From assembly GCF_005491425.1 (NCBI RefSeq), contig NZ_CP028083.1:954001-1018000 (forward strand): 64,000 nucleotides of DNA. The letters run 5' to 3'. The notes under the pieces are model-generated. The model saw only the letters and a list, made by a program, of their open reading frames with translations. It was not told where the DNA came from and did not search any database. The position numbers were made by a program, and so were the translations under genes. Numbering within the stretch: the stretch's first letter is position 1; the number at the start of each line of letters is the position of its first letter. Source of the DNA: Lysinibacillus sp. SGAir0095 (GTDB lineage: Bacteria; Bacillota; Bacilli; Bacillales_A; Planococcaceae). This document shows, in pieces, positions 1 to 8,513 of the stretch.

Positions 1-2
1 GA

Positions 3-68
3 CTAAACTTAACTGAGAATCCTTCCCCAAACCCGTGGATAGACGAAATAATGGAGTTGTTAACATGA
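3..68 (+). CDS. C-terminal tail of an unidentified upstream gene (partial)
   Basis: A reading frame enters from the left edge and stays open for 21 codons, ending with a TGA that overlaps the ATG of the next gene as ATGA. That overlap is typical of translationally coupled operon genes. The visible residues end in IDEIMELLT and are too few to identify a family. By position it could be another pseudaminic acid pathway gene such as a PseF, PseG or PseH protein, but this is inference. Confidence 0.45.
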   Translation, partial: LNLTENPSPNPWIDEIMELLT

Positions 69-1111
69 TAAAAATAGGACATAAAGAAATTGGTCGACAC
101 ACAAAACCTTTTATAATTGCTGAAATGTCAGGAAATCATAATCAGTCTCTTGAGCGTGCTTTACATTTGGTGGACCTCGCTGCAGAGGCGGGAGTAGATG
201 CTTTAAAACTACAAACTTATACACCAGATACGATTACCCTTGACGTACATACCGGTGAATTTTTCATCTCGAATGATGAAAATCTTTGGAAGGGGCAATC
301 CCTCTATAATTTATATAAGGAAGCTTATACACCTTGGGAATGGCATGAAGCGATTTTTAATCGAGCTAAAGAACATAGTCTACTAGCATTCAGTTCGCCG
401 TTTGATGAAACAGCGGTGGATTTTCTAGAAACATTGGATGTCCCCGCATATAAAATTGCATCATTTGAGAATGTTTCTATTCCATTAATTCGAAAAGTAG
501 CGAAAACTGGCAAACCAATTATTATTTCCACTGGAATGGCTACAGCCGCAGAGTTGGATGAAGCCGTTCGTGCAGCCCGTTCAGAAGGTAATGATCAAAT
601 TATTTTATTAAAATGTACAAGTACCTATCCAGCAACTCCAACCAATTCTAACATTGCTACAGTTCCACACATGAAAGAGTTATTTGGAACCGAAGTTGGT
701 TTATCAGATCATACGATGGGTGTAGGTGTATCAGTTGCTGCTGTTACTCTTGGTGCGACAGTGATTGAAAAACACTTTACAACTTCTCGTGCTGAGGGTG
801 GAGTTGATTCCGCATTTTCGTTGGAGCCACATGAATTAAAAATGTTAGTTGAAGAAACAGAGCGTGCATGGCAAAGTATTGGACACGTAAACTATGGACC
901 TACTAAAGTTGAAGTTCCTTCTCTAGAACATCGCCGTTCTTTGTACATTGCTCAAGATATAAAGGTTGGGGACATTTTAACAAAAGAGAATGTGCGTGAT
1001 GTTCGTCCTGGGCTTGGACTTCCAACTAAATATTATGATTTGGTATTGGGAAAAGCTATTAAGAAGGATGTAACTAAGGGGACACCGCTAAGTTGGGAGT
1101 TATTATTGTGA
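65..1111 (+). CDS. pseI: Pseudaminic acid synthase PseI (NeuB family)
   Basis: This 348-residue protein belongs to the NeuB family, which condenses phosphoenolpyruvate with a 6-deoxy-hexose diamine to make a nonulosonic acid. The N-terminal TIM-barrel carries the family motifs IAEMSGNHNQS, KLQTYTPDT, STGMAT, LKCTSTYP and GLSDHT. An SAF (antifreeze-like) domain closes the protein (SLYIAQDIKVGDILT onward). The pattern fits PseI better than the sialic acid synthase NeuB or legionaminic acid synthase. I chose ATG 65 over an upstream GTG at 35 because GGAG lies 8 bases ahead and the family starts near IKIGHKEIG. It overlaps the genes on both sides and probably feeds flagellin glycosylation, since flagellar genes follow at 6.1 kb. 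Confidence 0.9.
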   Translation: MIKIGHKEIGRHTKPFIIAEMSGNHNQSLERALHLVDLAAEAGVDALKLQTYTPDTITLDVHTGEFFISNDENLWKGQSLYNLYKEAYTPWEWHEAIFNRAKEHSLLAFSSPFDETAVDFLETLDVPAYKIASFENVSIPLIRKVAKTGKPIIISTGMATAAELDEAVRAARSEGNDQIILLKCTSTYPATPTNSNIATVPHMKELFGTEVGLSDHTMGVGVSVAAVTLGATVIEKHFTTSRAEGGVDSAFSLEPHELKMLVEETERAWQSIGHVNYGPTKVEVPSLEHRRSLYIAQDIKVGDILTKENVRDVRPGLGLPTKYYDLVLGKAIKKDVTKGTPLSWELLL

Positions 1112-2451
1112 TGAATGAGTTAAAAGCAATGGATTCACTATTTGATCGTCTCTTTCCAATAATGCGCAGCATAACTGGAGAGGGTGTTCGAGAATCAATT
1201 CGTATCTTACAAGAATATATCCCGATCGAAATGGAAGGTGTAGAAACAGGAACACAGGTGTTTGATTGGGAGATTCCTAAAGAATGGGTGATTCGTGAAG
1301 CATGGATCAAAGATGAGAATGGAAATGAAATCATCAATATTAAAGATTTAAATCTCCATGTTGTCAACTACAGTGAACCAGTGGATATGTGGCTTTCTTT
1401 AGATGAATTAAAGCCACATATCCATACAATTCCAAAACTGCCTGATGCTGTTCCGTACGTTATTTCCTATTACAAGGAACGCTGGGGCTTCTGTATGAGT
1501 CAAAATCAATTGGATACATTACAAGAGGGTAAATATCATGTATATATAGATAGCGAAAAGATTGATGGGGAACTCAACTATGCTCACGTTGTTTTACCTG
1601 GAAAGTCAAAAAAGGAAGTACTAATAAGTACATATATTTGTCATCCCTCAATGGCAAATAATGAACTAAGTGGTCCTATTGTAGCTGCTTTCCTATATAA
1701 CCGTTTAAAAAAATGGGAAAACCGCGAGCTAACATATCGCTTTGTATTTGTACCTGAAACAATAGGCTCTATTACTTATCTATACAAATATGGAAGACAC
1801 CTAAAAGAGCAGCTATATTCTGGTGCAGTATTAACTTGTCTGGGTGGTAAAGACCATCAGCTAAGCTATAAAATGTCAAGGAATGGAAATTCCCCACTAA
1901 ATAAGTTGATTCATTTTCTAAAGGAACAAGAAAATGATAGTATGCCAGTTCGACCCTTCACTCCCTTATTTGGATCGGATGAACGTCAATATTGTTCACC
2001 TGGCTTTAATTTACCAGTAGGTCAATTTTCTAAGATGGTTTATGGAAAATATGCCGGATACCATAATTCCTTAGATACTAAAGAGGTTATGTCAATAGAG
2101 GCATTATTAGATAGTGTTATTGAAATTGAAAGGTTACTAAAATTACAAGAGTTAAATGGCTATTATATAAACCTTAAACCTTTTGGGGAACCAAAATTAG
2201 GAAAATATGATTTGTACCCTGATATTAACGCACCTTCACTTAGAGGACGTTCAACAAACCATAAATTAGACAACCGCCAACAGTTAAATCAGATTTTAAC
2301 AATCTTAAATTATTCCGACGGTAAACATGATTTGGCAGAACTATCTAAAACTTTAAACTATAAAATTGAAGATTATGAAGTATCAATTGAAGCTTTGAAA
2401 GAACATCAATTACTTGATGGTCCTTTCTATGAAGAAAGGGAGTTATTTTAA
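1111..2451 (+). CDS. DUF4910/DUF2172 M28-like aminopeptidase-domain protein
   Basis: This 446-residue protein matches the DUF4910 family, which has an M28 zinc-aminopeptidase-like fold and a C-terminal winged helix and is common in surface polysaccharide loci. Visible family blocks are ICHPSMANNELSG (metal site), FVPETIGS (acid/base Glu), GSDERQYCSPGF and YHNSLD (metal His). The usual M28 bridging Asp position reads Asn in ANNELSG, so activity cannot be assumed. Residues after about 355 form the winged-helix tail. ATG 1111 overlaps the pseI stop as TGATG. The family has no settled reaction; by location it acts on or regulates the nonulosonate product (inference). Confidence 0.75.
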   Translation: MNELKAMDSLFDRLFPIMRSITGEGVRESIRILQEYIPIEMEGVETGTQVFDWEIPKEWVIREAWIKDENGNEIINIKDLNLHVVNYSEPVDMWLSLDELKPHIHTIPKLPDAVPYVISYYKERWGFCMSQNQLDTLQEGKYHVYIDSEKIDGELNYAHVVLPGKSKKEVLISTYICHPSMANNELSGPIVAAFLYNRLKKWENRELTYRFVFVPETIGSITYLYKYGRHLKEQLYSGAVLTCLGGKDHQLSYKMSRNGNSPLNKLIHFLKEQENDSMPVRPFTPLFGSDERQYCSPGFNLPVGQFSKMVYGKYAGYHNSLDTKEVMSIEALLDSVIEIERLLKLQELNGYYINLKPFGEPKLGKYDLYPDINAPSLRGRSTNHKLDNRQQLNQILTILNYSDGKHDLAELSKTLNYKIEDYEVSIEALKEHQLLDGPFYEERELF

Positions 2452-3257
2452 TGAAAGTGCTTTTGTTGACGGGTTCTCATCCCAGACATCTTTATTTAGT
2501 AAATAAACTTGCTGAATTAAATATTATCGCAGCACATGTTATTGAAAAACGGGGTGCCTTTGTTCCTCAGCCACCATCTCATTTAGAAGGAATAGATAGA
2601 GAGAACTTTATTCGCCACTTCGCTGATAGGGATAGAGCAGAACATCATCATTTTGAAGGAAATGAAAATGTACTAGAAACTATACCTACTTTAGAAGTTT
2701 CACTGCAGGGGTTAAATAGTGTGGAAACGATTGAATGGGTGAGAAAACAAAGTTTTAATCTTGCTATAAGCTATGGTGTTCATAAGTTAAGTGATGAACT
2801 CTTAGAAGTGCTCCCTAAACACTCATGGAATATCCATGGAGGACTTTCCCCATGGTATAAAGGGAATACTACATTATTTTGGCCTTTCTTCATGCTTCGA
2901 CCAAACTGGGCTGGTATGACAATACATCGTCTTTCTTCACGATTAGATGCTGGTGATATTATTCATCATTCAGTTCCACAGTTAGACTACGGTGATGGGT
3001 TACATGATGTTGCTTGTAAGGCAGTAAAACAGGTTGGAGCAGATTTAGCAAAAATTCTAAATGAAATCCCGCTAAATGAAATCCAGTATACACCACAAAA
3101 AGGCAATGGGAAGCTTTGGGTAGGATCAGATTGGCTTCCACAACATTTAAGGTTTGTCTATAATATTTATAATAATGATATTGTTGATCAATTCTTAGAT
3201 GGTAAATTACCTAGAGTAGATCCACCAATTATATCTGCTTTTCAAAGAGGGGAATAG
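2451..3257 (+). CDS. Formyltransferase-family protein of the glycan operon
   Basis: This 268-residue protein resembles methionyl-tRNA formyltransferase-like sugar N-formyltransferases (formyl_trans_N fold). It shows the catalytic Asn127/His129 in NIHGGLSPWYKG and the paired acid in SRLDAGDIIHH (Asp166). It lacks the C-terminal tRNA-binding domain of Fmt. Such enzymes transfer formyl from 10-formyltetrahydrofolate to an amino sugar. Its ATG overlaps the preceding stop (TAATG) and it is followed after 2 bases by pseC, so the four genes are one transcript. The likely acceptor is an amino group of the pseudaminic acid pathway (inference). Confidence 0.75.
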   Translation: MKVLLLTGSHPRHLYLVNKLAELNIIAAHVIEKRGAFVPQPPSHLEGIDRENFIRHFADRDRAEHHHFEGNENVLETIPTLEVSLQGLNSVETIEWVRKQSFNLAISYGVHKLSDELLEVLPKHSWNIHGGLSPWYKGNTTLFWPFFMLRPNWAGMTIHRLSSRLDAGDIIHHSVPQLDYGDGLHDVACKAVKQVGADLAKILNEIPLNEIQYTPQKGNGKLWVGSDWLPQHLRFVYNIYNNDIVDQFLDGKLPRVDPPIISAFQRGE

Positions 3258-3259
3258 TT

Positions 3260-4393
3260 ATGGAAAAGCTAACTGAGTTTTTGTCATACGGACGACAGGT
3301 AATAGATGAAGAAGATATTCAAGCAGTGATTGATACACTACGTTCTCCATTTTTAACGCAAGGTCCGAAAGTTATGGATTTTGAGCAGGCAATCGCTGAA
3401 TATGTTGGAACAAAATATGCAGTAGCTTTTAGTAATGGAACAGCAGCGCTTCATGCAGCTTGTTATGCTGCCGGTATAACTGAAGGAGACGAAGTTATAA
3501 CATCTCCAATTACATTCGCTGCGAGCGCAAATTGTGTACGGTATGTTGGAGGAACAGTTATATTTGCCGATATAGATCCCAAAACATATAATATTGATCC
3601 TATAGAAATAGAAAAAAATATTACTTCAAGAACTAAGGCCATCATTCCGGTAGATTTTACAGGTCAGCCTGCTAATATGGAAGAAATAATGGATATTGCC
3701 AAAAAGCATAATCTTATTGTGATTGAAGATGGTGCCCATTCCTTAGGAGCTGAATACAAAGGGAAGAAAGTCGGAACATTAGCTGATATGACGATGTTTA
3801 GTTTTCATCCTGTTAAGCCGGTTACAACTGCAGAAGGCGGTATCATAGTCACTGATAATATGGAATTCTATCAAAAACTTCAATTATTCCGTAGCCATGG
3901 AATTGAAAAAACTTCATTTGCGAATGAACAGGGCGATTGGTACTATGAAATGACGGATTTAGGTTACAATTACCGAATGACTGATATCCAGGCTGCACTC
4001 GGATTATCCCAGTTAAAAAAAATTGATAAGTTTATAGAACGAAGACATGAGATAGCTCAAATTTATAATGAAGCTTTCAAATACATACCTGAAATTAAAA
4101 TCCCTATTCAATTAGAGGAAACCTATTCAGGATGGCATTTATATATGGTCCAGTTAAATACTGAACTTTCGAGAGAATATATTTTTAACAAGATGCGTGA
4201 AATGAATATTGGGGTACATGTACATTATATTCCAGTATACTGGCATCCTTATTATCAACAGCTAGGTTATAGGAAGGGATTATGCCCGATAGCTGAAAAT
4301 TACTATCATAATGCTTTAACACTACCGATTCATCCGGGAATGACAGATGAACAAATAAAGGTAATTGTTTCTAATATGATAGAAATCCTTTAA
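3260..4393 (+). CDS. pseC: PseC-type UDP-sugar aminotransferase (DegT/DnrJ/EryC1/StrS)
   Basis: This 377-residue PLP enzyme aminates the 4-keto sugar made by PseB. Conserved blocks are SNGTAALHAA (phosphate binding), VIEDGAHSLGAEY (PLP-ring Asp) and FSFHPVKPVTTAEGG with Schiff-base Lys186. The HPVKP-T-T-EGG form is the PseC signature within the DegT family. The partner dehydratase PseB is not in the window and is expected upstream. It is the last gene of the operon: a hairpin terminator follows at 4435. Confidence 0.88.
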   Translation: MEKLTEFLSYGRQVIDEEDIQAVIDTLRSPFLTQGPKVMDFEQAIAEYVGTKYAVAFSNGTAALHAACYAAGITEGDEVITSPITFAASANCVRYVGGTVIFADIDPKTYNIDPIEIEKNITSRTKAIIPVDFTGQPANMEEIMDIAKKHNLIVIEDGAHSLGAEYKGKKVGTLADMTMFSFHPVKPVTTAEGGIIVTDNMEFYQKLQLFRSHGIEKTSFANEQGDWYYEMTDLGYNYRMTDIQAALGLSQLKKIDKFIERRHEIAQIYNEAFKYIPEIKIPIQLEETYSGWHLYMVQLNTELSREYIFNKMREMNIGVHVHYIPVYWHPYYQQLGYRKGLCPIAENYYHNALTLPIHPGMTDEQIKVIVSNMIEIL

Positions 4394-4434
4394 ATTTATT
4401 AAAAATAGCCGAAATAAATAATAATTAAATTTTG

Positions 4435-4463
4435 TAGCTTGCTCCTAAAGAGCAAGCTATTTT
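4435..4463 (+). terminator. Hairpin terminator or attenuator between pseC and pgi
   Basis: A perfect 10-bp stem (TAGCTTGCTC paired with GAGCAAGCTA), 5-base loop and four T residues. The pgi Shine-Dalgarno begins 2 bases after the T run, so the hairpin can both end the pse transcript and limit pgi read-through. Confidence 0.75.
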
Positions 4464-4477
4464 CAGGAGTTGGATAT

Positions 4478-5701
4478 ATGTTAAAATTACAATCCCATAT
4501 ACACACTCAAATAAAAGATATATCTTTTCCGAATATTAGTCACTACAATCAATGTTCATTTGAAGAATTATTTGACATTGAATCGATTGCCAAAGAAATC
4601 AATCAGCGTGCTGAAGTACTCCTTGTAATCGGAGTTGGCGGGTCATTCTTAGGAGCGCGTGCCGTTATTGATGCATTAACACCTTACTTTGCGCCAGATG
4701 AATTTGGGGTTGAAGTTATTTATGCAGGTCAAAATATGAGTGGGGCCTATTTACACCAACTTCTTAAATACCTTGATAAAAAAGAAGTCTATGTCAATGT
4801 AGTTTCAAAATCAGGAACTACAATGGAGCCTGCACTAGCATTTCGTGTTGTCAAGCAATATATGGAAAAGCGTTATGGTGATGAGTCGAAACAGCGTATT
4901 ATAGTTACGACAGATGCTGAAAGAGGTGTATTAAAGCAAATTGCTGATAATGAGGGATATAGACGTTTTGTAATCCCTTCTGAGGTTGGGGGACGTTATT
5001 CTGTTTTTACAGCAGCAGGTTTATTGCCTATTGCTGCAGCAGGAATTGACATTCAAGCTTTTCTCAATGGTGCAAATCATGCAGAAAAAGATTTTGAGAA
5101 TGATAATATTGAACACAATGCTGCCTATCAATATGCACTTACTCGATATGAAATGTATAAGAAAGGTTACTCTGTAGAACTTTTAGCTTCATTCGAACCA
5201 CGTTTAAATAAACTCCACGAATGGTGGAAGCAGTTATTTGGTGAAAGTGAAGGGAAAGAGTACAAGGGGCTGTATCCTTCAACGGTCAATTATTCAACTG
5301 ACTTACATGCAATTGGGCAGTTTATACAAGAAGGTAGCCGCATTATGTTCGAAACTCTAATTCACTTTGAAGAAGTAGAAGCAGATATGGAAATACCGTT
5401 TACTTTTGATGACATGGATGGTTTAAATTATTTGGGTGGACGTTCCATGAATTCCATTAATGCTATATCAAAAGATGGGGTAGCTTTAGCCCATGAAGAA
5501 GGCGGAGTACCCGTTGTGAAAATTGTTATGCCAAAGCTTGATGCTTTTCATGTGGGATATTTAATGTTCTTCTTTATGAAAGCCTGTGTCATAAGTGCAT
5601 CACTGCTCGAGGTCAATCCTTTTGACCAACCAGGTGTTGAAGCATATAAACGTAAAATGGTAGAACTACTTAAGAAAGATGCGGTACTAGTCAATGAGTA
5701 A
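4478..5701 (+). CDS. pgi: Glucose-6-phosphate isomerase, short form
   Basis: This protein interconverts glucose-6-phosphate and fructose-6-phosphate. Family blocks are present: VIGVGGSFLGAR, SKSGTTMEPALAFR, GGRYSVFTAAGLLPI, LHAIGQFIQEGSR (catalytic Glu region) and NPFDQPGVEAYK (catalytic Lys). At 407 residues it is shorter than the usual Bacillus Pgi of about 450, missing roughly 25-30 residues before the first GGS motif and a short C-terminal piece. The start is ATG 4478, 8 bases after AGGAG. Its place after the pse operon suggests it supplies hexose phosphate for UDP-sugar synthesis, perhaps as a second copy of the glycolytic enzyme (inference). Confidence 0.85.
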   Translation: MLKLQSHIHTQIKDISFPNISHYNQCSFEELFDIESIAKEINQRAEVLLVIGVGGSFLGARAVIDALTPYFAPDEFGVEVIYAGQNMSGAYLHQLLKYLDKKEVYVNVVSKSGTTMEPALAFRVVKQYMEKRYGDESKQRIIVTTDAERGVLKQIADNEGYRRFVIPSEVGGRYSVFTAAGLLPIAAAGIDIQAFLNGANHAEKDFENDNIEHNAAYQYALTRYEMYKKGYSVELLASFEPRLNKLHEWWKQLFGESEGKEYKGLYPSTVNYSTDLHAIGQFIQEGSRIMFETLIHFEEVEADMEIPFTFDDMDGLNYLGGRSMNSINAISKDGVALAHEEGGVPVVKIVMPKLDAFHVGYLMFFFMKACVISASLLEVNPFDQPGVEAYKRKMVELLKKDAVLVNE

Positions 5702-5950
5702 ATTTCGCTATGAGTAATGGATTCAGCCTGCGGATCAACTATATATAAATGAATTAAAAACGATTCGATATGAACCTGATATTACAGATAGATTTTACTT
5801 CTATTACCAAGTCTAACTTTTTCAAATTAATATTGGAATACGGATCTTGCGTATGCATCCTCCATTTCGGAATAGAGCAGAATTGTAAGTTTCATATAGC
5901 AACTGTTGCTGATGTTGAAATGAGCGCCGTTCTAAGGTTGAAGAGATAAA
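5702..5950 (+). pseudogene. Possible decayed coding remnant
   Basis: No intact gene lies between pgi and flaG. One frame reads QLYINELKTIRYEP then DITDRFYFYYQV before a stop, and continues in the same frame with coding-like stretches (IRILRMHPPFRNRAEL) broken by several stops. This looks like a degraded short gene rather than random sequence. No family is recognised and no RBS precedes it. Confidence 0.25.
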
Positions 5951-5978
5951 TAATGAAGTAAATCCTTGTGAGGCAAAT

Positions 5979-6009
5979 AAACTAAGTACCTTATGTGCTT
6001 AGTTTTTTT
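5979..6009 (+). terminator. Intrinsic terminator before flaG
   Basis: A 10-bp stem AACTAAGTAC/GTGCTTAGTT (one G-U pair), CTTAT loop and seven T residues. It insulates the flagellar operon from upstream transcription. Confidence 0.8.
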
Positions 6010-6031
6010 CGTGTTTTTTAAGACTTCTTAT

Positions 6032-6057
6032 GAAAGGTGAAGAGTTTTTGCCGATAT
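6032..6057 (+). promoter_or_regulatory. Sigma-D flagellar promoter of flaG-fliD-fliT-fliS
   Basis: A perfect GCCGATAT -10 element (6050-6057) lies 14 bases after GAAA (consensus TAAA). This is the sigma-D pattern of Bacillus motility genes. It is 58 bases before the flaG start and just after a terminator, so it should be the operon's main promoter. Confidence 0.75.
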
Positions 6058-6114
6058 AACAAATAGAAATGGAATCTTATATACGCTCGGTCAAATTCAA
6101 GGAGGATGGGGAAC

Positions 6115-6489
6115 ATGCGTATTTCACAGCAACAAGCTGCTGATTCTTCAATGACAACAAAAACGTATAAAAGTACAACAATAGAAAAAGTAGAAGAGCA
6201 AGGAAGCTTAAATTCTACAAATATGATAAATCAACAGCTTGCGACTAATGAAAAAAATGATGTAAATGAAGAAAAGTTAAAACAAGCAGTGGAATCTTTA
6301 AATGAATTTCTCGAAATTAACCATAATTCTTCCAAATTTGTTTATCACGAAGGGTTAGATCGATATTTTGTACAAGTGGTGAATAAAGATACTGAAGAAG
6401 TGGTAAAGGAAATTCCACCAAAAAAACTTTTAGATGCATTCTATGAAATGCAAAAAATGGTAGGAATGATTGTAGACGAAAAGATTTAA
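6115..6489 (+). CDS. flaG: Flagellar protein FlaG
   Basis: A 124-residue FlaG-family protein. The N-terminal half is polar and low complexity. The conserved C-terminal part contains LNEFLE, FVYHEGLDRYFVQVV and EIPPKKLLD, which define the family. FlaG influences filament length, and in Bacillales its gene precedes fliD. ATG 6115 is preferred to ATG 6106 because the latter overlaps the strong AAGGAGG site at 6099-6105. It is the first gene after the sigma-D promoter. Confidence 0.85.
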   Translation: MRISQQQAADSSMTTKTYKSTTIEKVEEQGSLNSTNMINQQLATNEKNDVNEEKLKQAVESLNEFLEINHNSSKFVYHEGLDRYFVQVVNKDTEEVVKEIPPKKLLDAFYEMQKMVGMIVDEKI

Positions 6490-6504
6490 TTGGGAGGTTG
6501 ACTA

Positions 6505-8031
6505 ATGGTAACACGTGTAGGTGGATTAGCTTCTGGAATGGACATTGACTCAATTGTAGAAAAGTTAATGTCTGCAGAAAAGGCTCCATTAACAAAACTT
6601 TATCAACAACAAACAAAATATGAGTGGGAACGAGACGCTTATAGAGAGATTAATACGGCATTAGGCTCATTTGATGATTATTTATTCGATAATTATCGAT
6701 TATCTAGTAATTTTTATAAAAAAACAGTATCTTCAACGAATAGTGATTTGGTTACAGCAACTGCAACATCTGCAGCTTCTGGCACATTAACTATTGAAGG
6801 GGTAACACAATTAGCAACTCCATGGCAAGGTGTTGGTACGACAATAAACAAGTCCTCTGATACAAAAATGAAAGAACTAGGTATAAATGGATCAACAACA
6901 ATTAGTATAAATTCAATAAAGTCAGATGGTAGTTTAGCATCTAAGGCCGTTGATATCAGTATCAGTGAAACAGATTCGATTAGTGATGTAATAAAACGTA
7001 TAAATGCTAGTGGAGCTGGTGTATCGGCAATTTTTGAAAAGGGAACACTTTCTATTACTGCAAATAATACGGGTGTAACAGACGACGGAAAATCTGTAGA
7101 AATTACAGATTCAAGTAATGTATTAAGAAGCTTAGGATTGGATTTAGCTGATAACACGAATATTACTCAAGCAAAGAACGCAAAATTACAAATTAATGGA
7201 ATCGCAACAGAGCGTTCATCCAATTCATTTACATTAAACGGATATACAGTATCATTAAAGTCGACCTTCAATAGTAACACACCAGGTGAAACGACTGTAG
7301 CACCAGTAACACTTAGTTCATCAACTGACACTGACAACATGGTCGATAAAATCAAAAAATTCGTTGAAACCTACAACGGATTAGTAACAACCATTAACGG
7401 TAAATTAAAAGAAACATATAACCGCAATTTTCCACCATTAACTGATGAGCAAAAAGAAGATATGTCAGAAGATGAAATTGAAAAGTGGGAGAAAAAGGCG
7501 CAAACGGGTCTTTTGCGAAATGATTCCATTCTCACAAATGGTCTTTACAGTATGAGAAGAACATTTATGGATGCTGTTGGTGGATTAGGGGATGCTACGA
7601 TTAATTCCCTTGCAGAAATCGGCATTACCACTTCTTCCACTACTTCGGATGGCGGTAAATTAGTTTTAGATGAAGATAAACTTCGAACAGCTATTGAAAA
7701 GAATGCCGATCAAGTGGCCTCTATTTTCACAAAAACAGGTACCGCAAAAGATGCTTCAAAAGGGATTACTGAAGATACTCGTGGTATCGCTCAGCGCTTA
7801 CGTGATGAGTTGAAAAGTTTTACAGGAGAAATTGAAAAAAAAGCAGGTAAAGCTTCAGCAACAAATCAAACTTATACACTTGGTAAACGTTTGGACGAAG
7901 TAAAAACGCGAATTGATGCATGGGTAGATAAGCTTGAAGGCATCGAATCACGTTATTGGAAGCAATTCACAGCAATGGAGACTGCCATCAATAAGGCGAA
8001 CAGTCAATCAAGTTTGTTCTCACAAGCATAA
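6505..8031 (+). CDS. fliD: Flagellar filament cap protein FliD (HAP2)
   Basis: A 508-residue cap protein that folds incoming flagellin at the filament tip. The N-terminal FliD_N block reads RVGGLASGMDIDSIVEKLM, followed by a flagellin-like hook motif region around residues 190-250. The C-terminal FliD_C region contains ETYNGLVTTINGKL and ends in a coiled coil (RYWKQFTAMETAINKANSQ) typical of the pentamer interface. GGGAGG lies 7 bases before ATG. It is exported and is probably chaperoned by the FliT-like protein encoded next. Confidence 0.93.
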   Translation: MVTRVGGLASGMDIDSIVEKLMSAEKAPLTKLYQQQTKYEWERDAYREINTALGSFDDYLFDNYRLSSNFYKKTVSSTNSDLVTATATSAASGTLTIEGVTQLATPWQGVGTTINKSSDTKMKELGINGSTTISINSIKSDGSLASKAVDISISETDSISDVIKRINASGAGVSAIFEKGTLSITANNTGVTDDGKSVEITDSSNVLRSLGLDLADNTNITQAKNAKLQINGIATERSSNSFTLNGYTVSLKSTFNSNTPGETTVAPVTLSSSTDTDNMVDKIKKFVETYNGLVTTINGKLKETYNRNFPPLTDEQKEDMSEDEIEKWEKKAQTGLLRNDSILTNGLYSMRRTFMDAVGGLGDATINSLAEIGITTSSTTSDGGKLVLDEDKLRTAIEKNADQVASIFTKTGTAKDASKGITEDTRGIAQRLRDELKSFTGEIEKKAGKASATNQTYTLGKRLDEVKTRIDAWVDKLEGIESRYWKQFTAMETAINKANSQSSLFSQA

Positions 8032-8052
8032 TTAATAAAATGGGGCTGAATT

Positions 8053-8412
8053 ATGGATAACACACAAAGACTCTTACAAATTTCAGCTAAACTCTTAAAG
8101 CATCTTACCGATATTCCTAAAGGCGAAGATCGTTCTGAATACATCGATGAAATTAATTTAATGTTAGATGAACGTGGGGCTTTAATTGACAAACTAAGTC
8201 AAGAAGGTTTTGTGATGGATGCAAATAATAAGATTCATAATACTTTAGCCCAGTTGGACAAGGGTATCCGAGAAAGATTGGACGACGTCATGAAACTTGT
8301 AAAGCAGGACATGAAAGACCTACAAAACTCAAAGAAAAATGAAAAGCAATACATGAATCCATATTCTTCTGTTCAGGTGATGGATGGTATGTATTATGAT
8401 AAGAAAAAATAG
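8053..8412 (+). CDS. fliT: FliT-like flagellar chaperone
   Basis: A 119-residue, helical, charged protein beginning MDNTQRLLQISAKLL and containing EINLMLDERGALID, as in FliT proteins of Bacillus, which bind the FliD C-terminus before export. It starts 21 bases after fliD. In B. subtilis the order is fliD-fliS-fliT; here it precedes fliS. The family is weakly conserved, so the call rests partly on position and size. Confidence 0.65.
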   Translation: MDNTQRLLQISAKLLKHLTDIPKGEDRSEYIDEINLMLDERGALIDKLSQEGFVMDANNKIHNTLAQLDKGIRERLDDVMKLVKQDMKDLQNSKKNEKQYMNPYSSVQVMDGMYYDKKK

Positions 8413-8513
8413 TGATATACCCATAAATTACACAAAAATATCAATCGAATTTAGCTATTAAATATCTTAGAATAATAATAGAATGTATCTCTCTCTAAAG
8501 GAGTGTCTTAATA

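Noticed and set aside
35-64. Upstream GTG start for PseI adding ten residues
   Set aside because: ATG 65 has a correctly spaced GGAG and the family N-terminus; GTG 35 has none.
5770-5949. 59-codon ORF between pgi and flaG
   Set aside because: No RBS and no recognisable features; the alternative frame looks more protein-like, so the stretch is treated as a decayed remnant.
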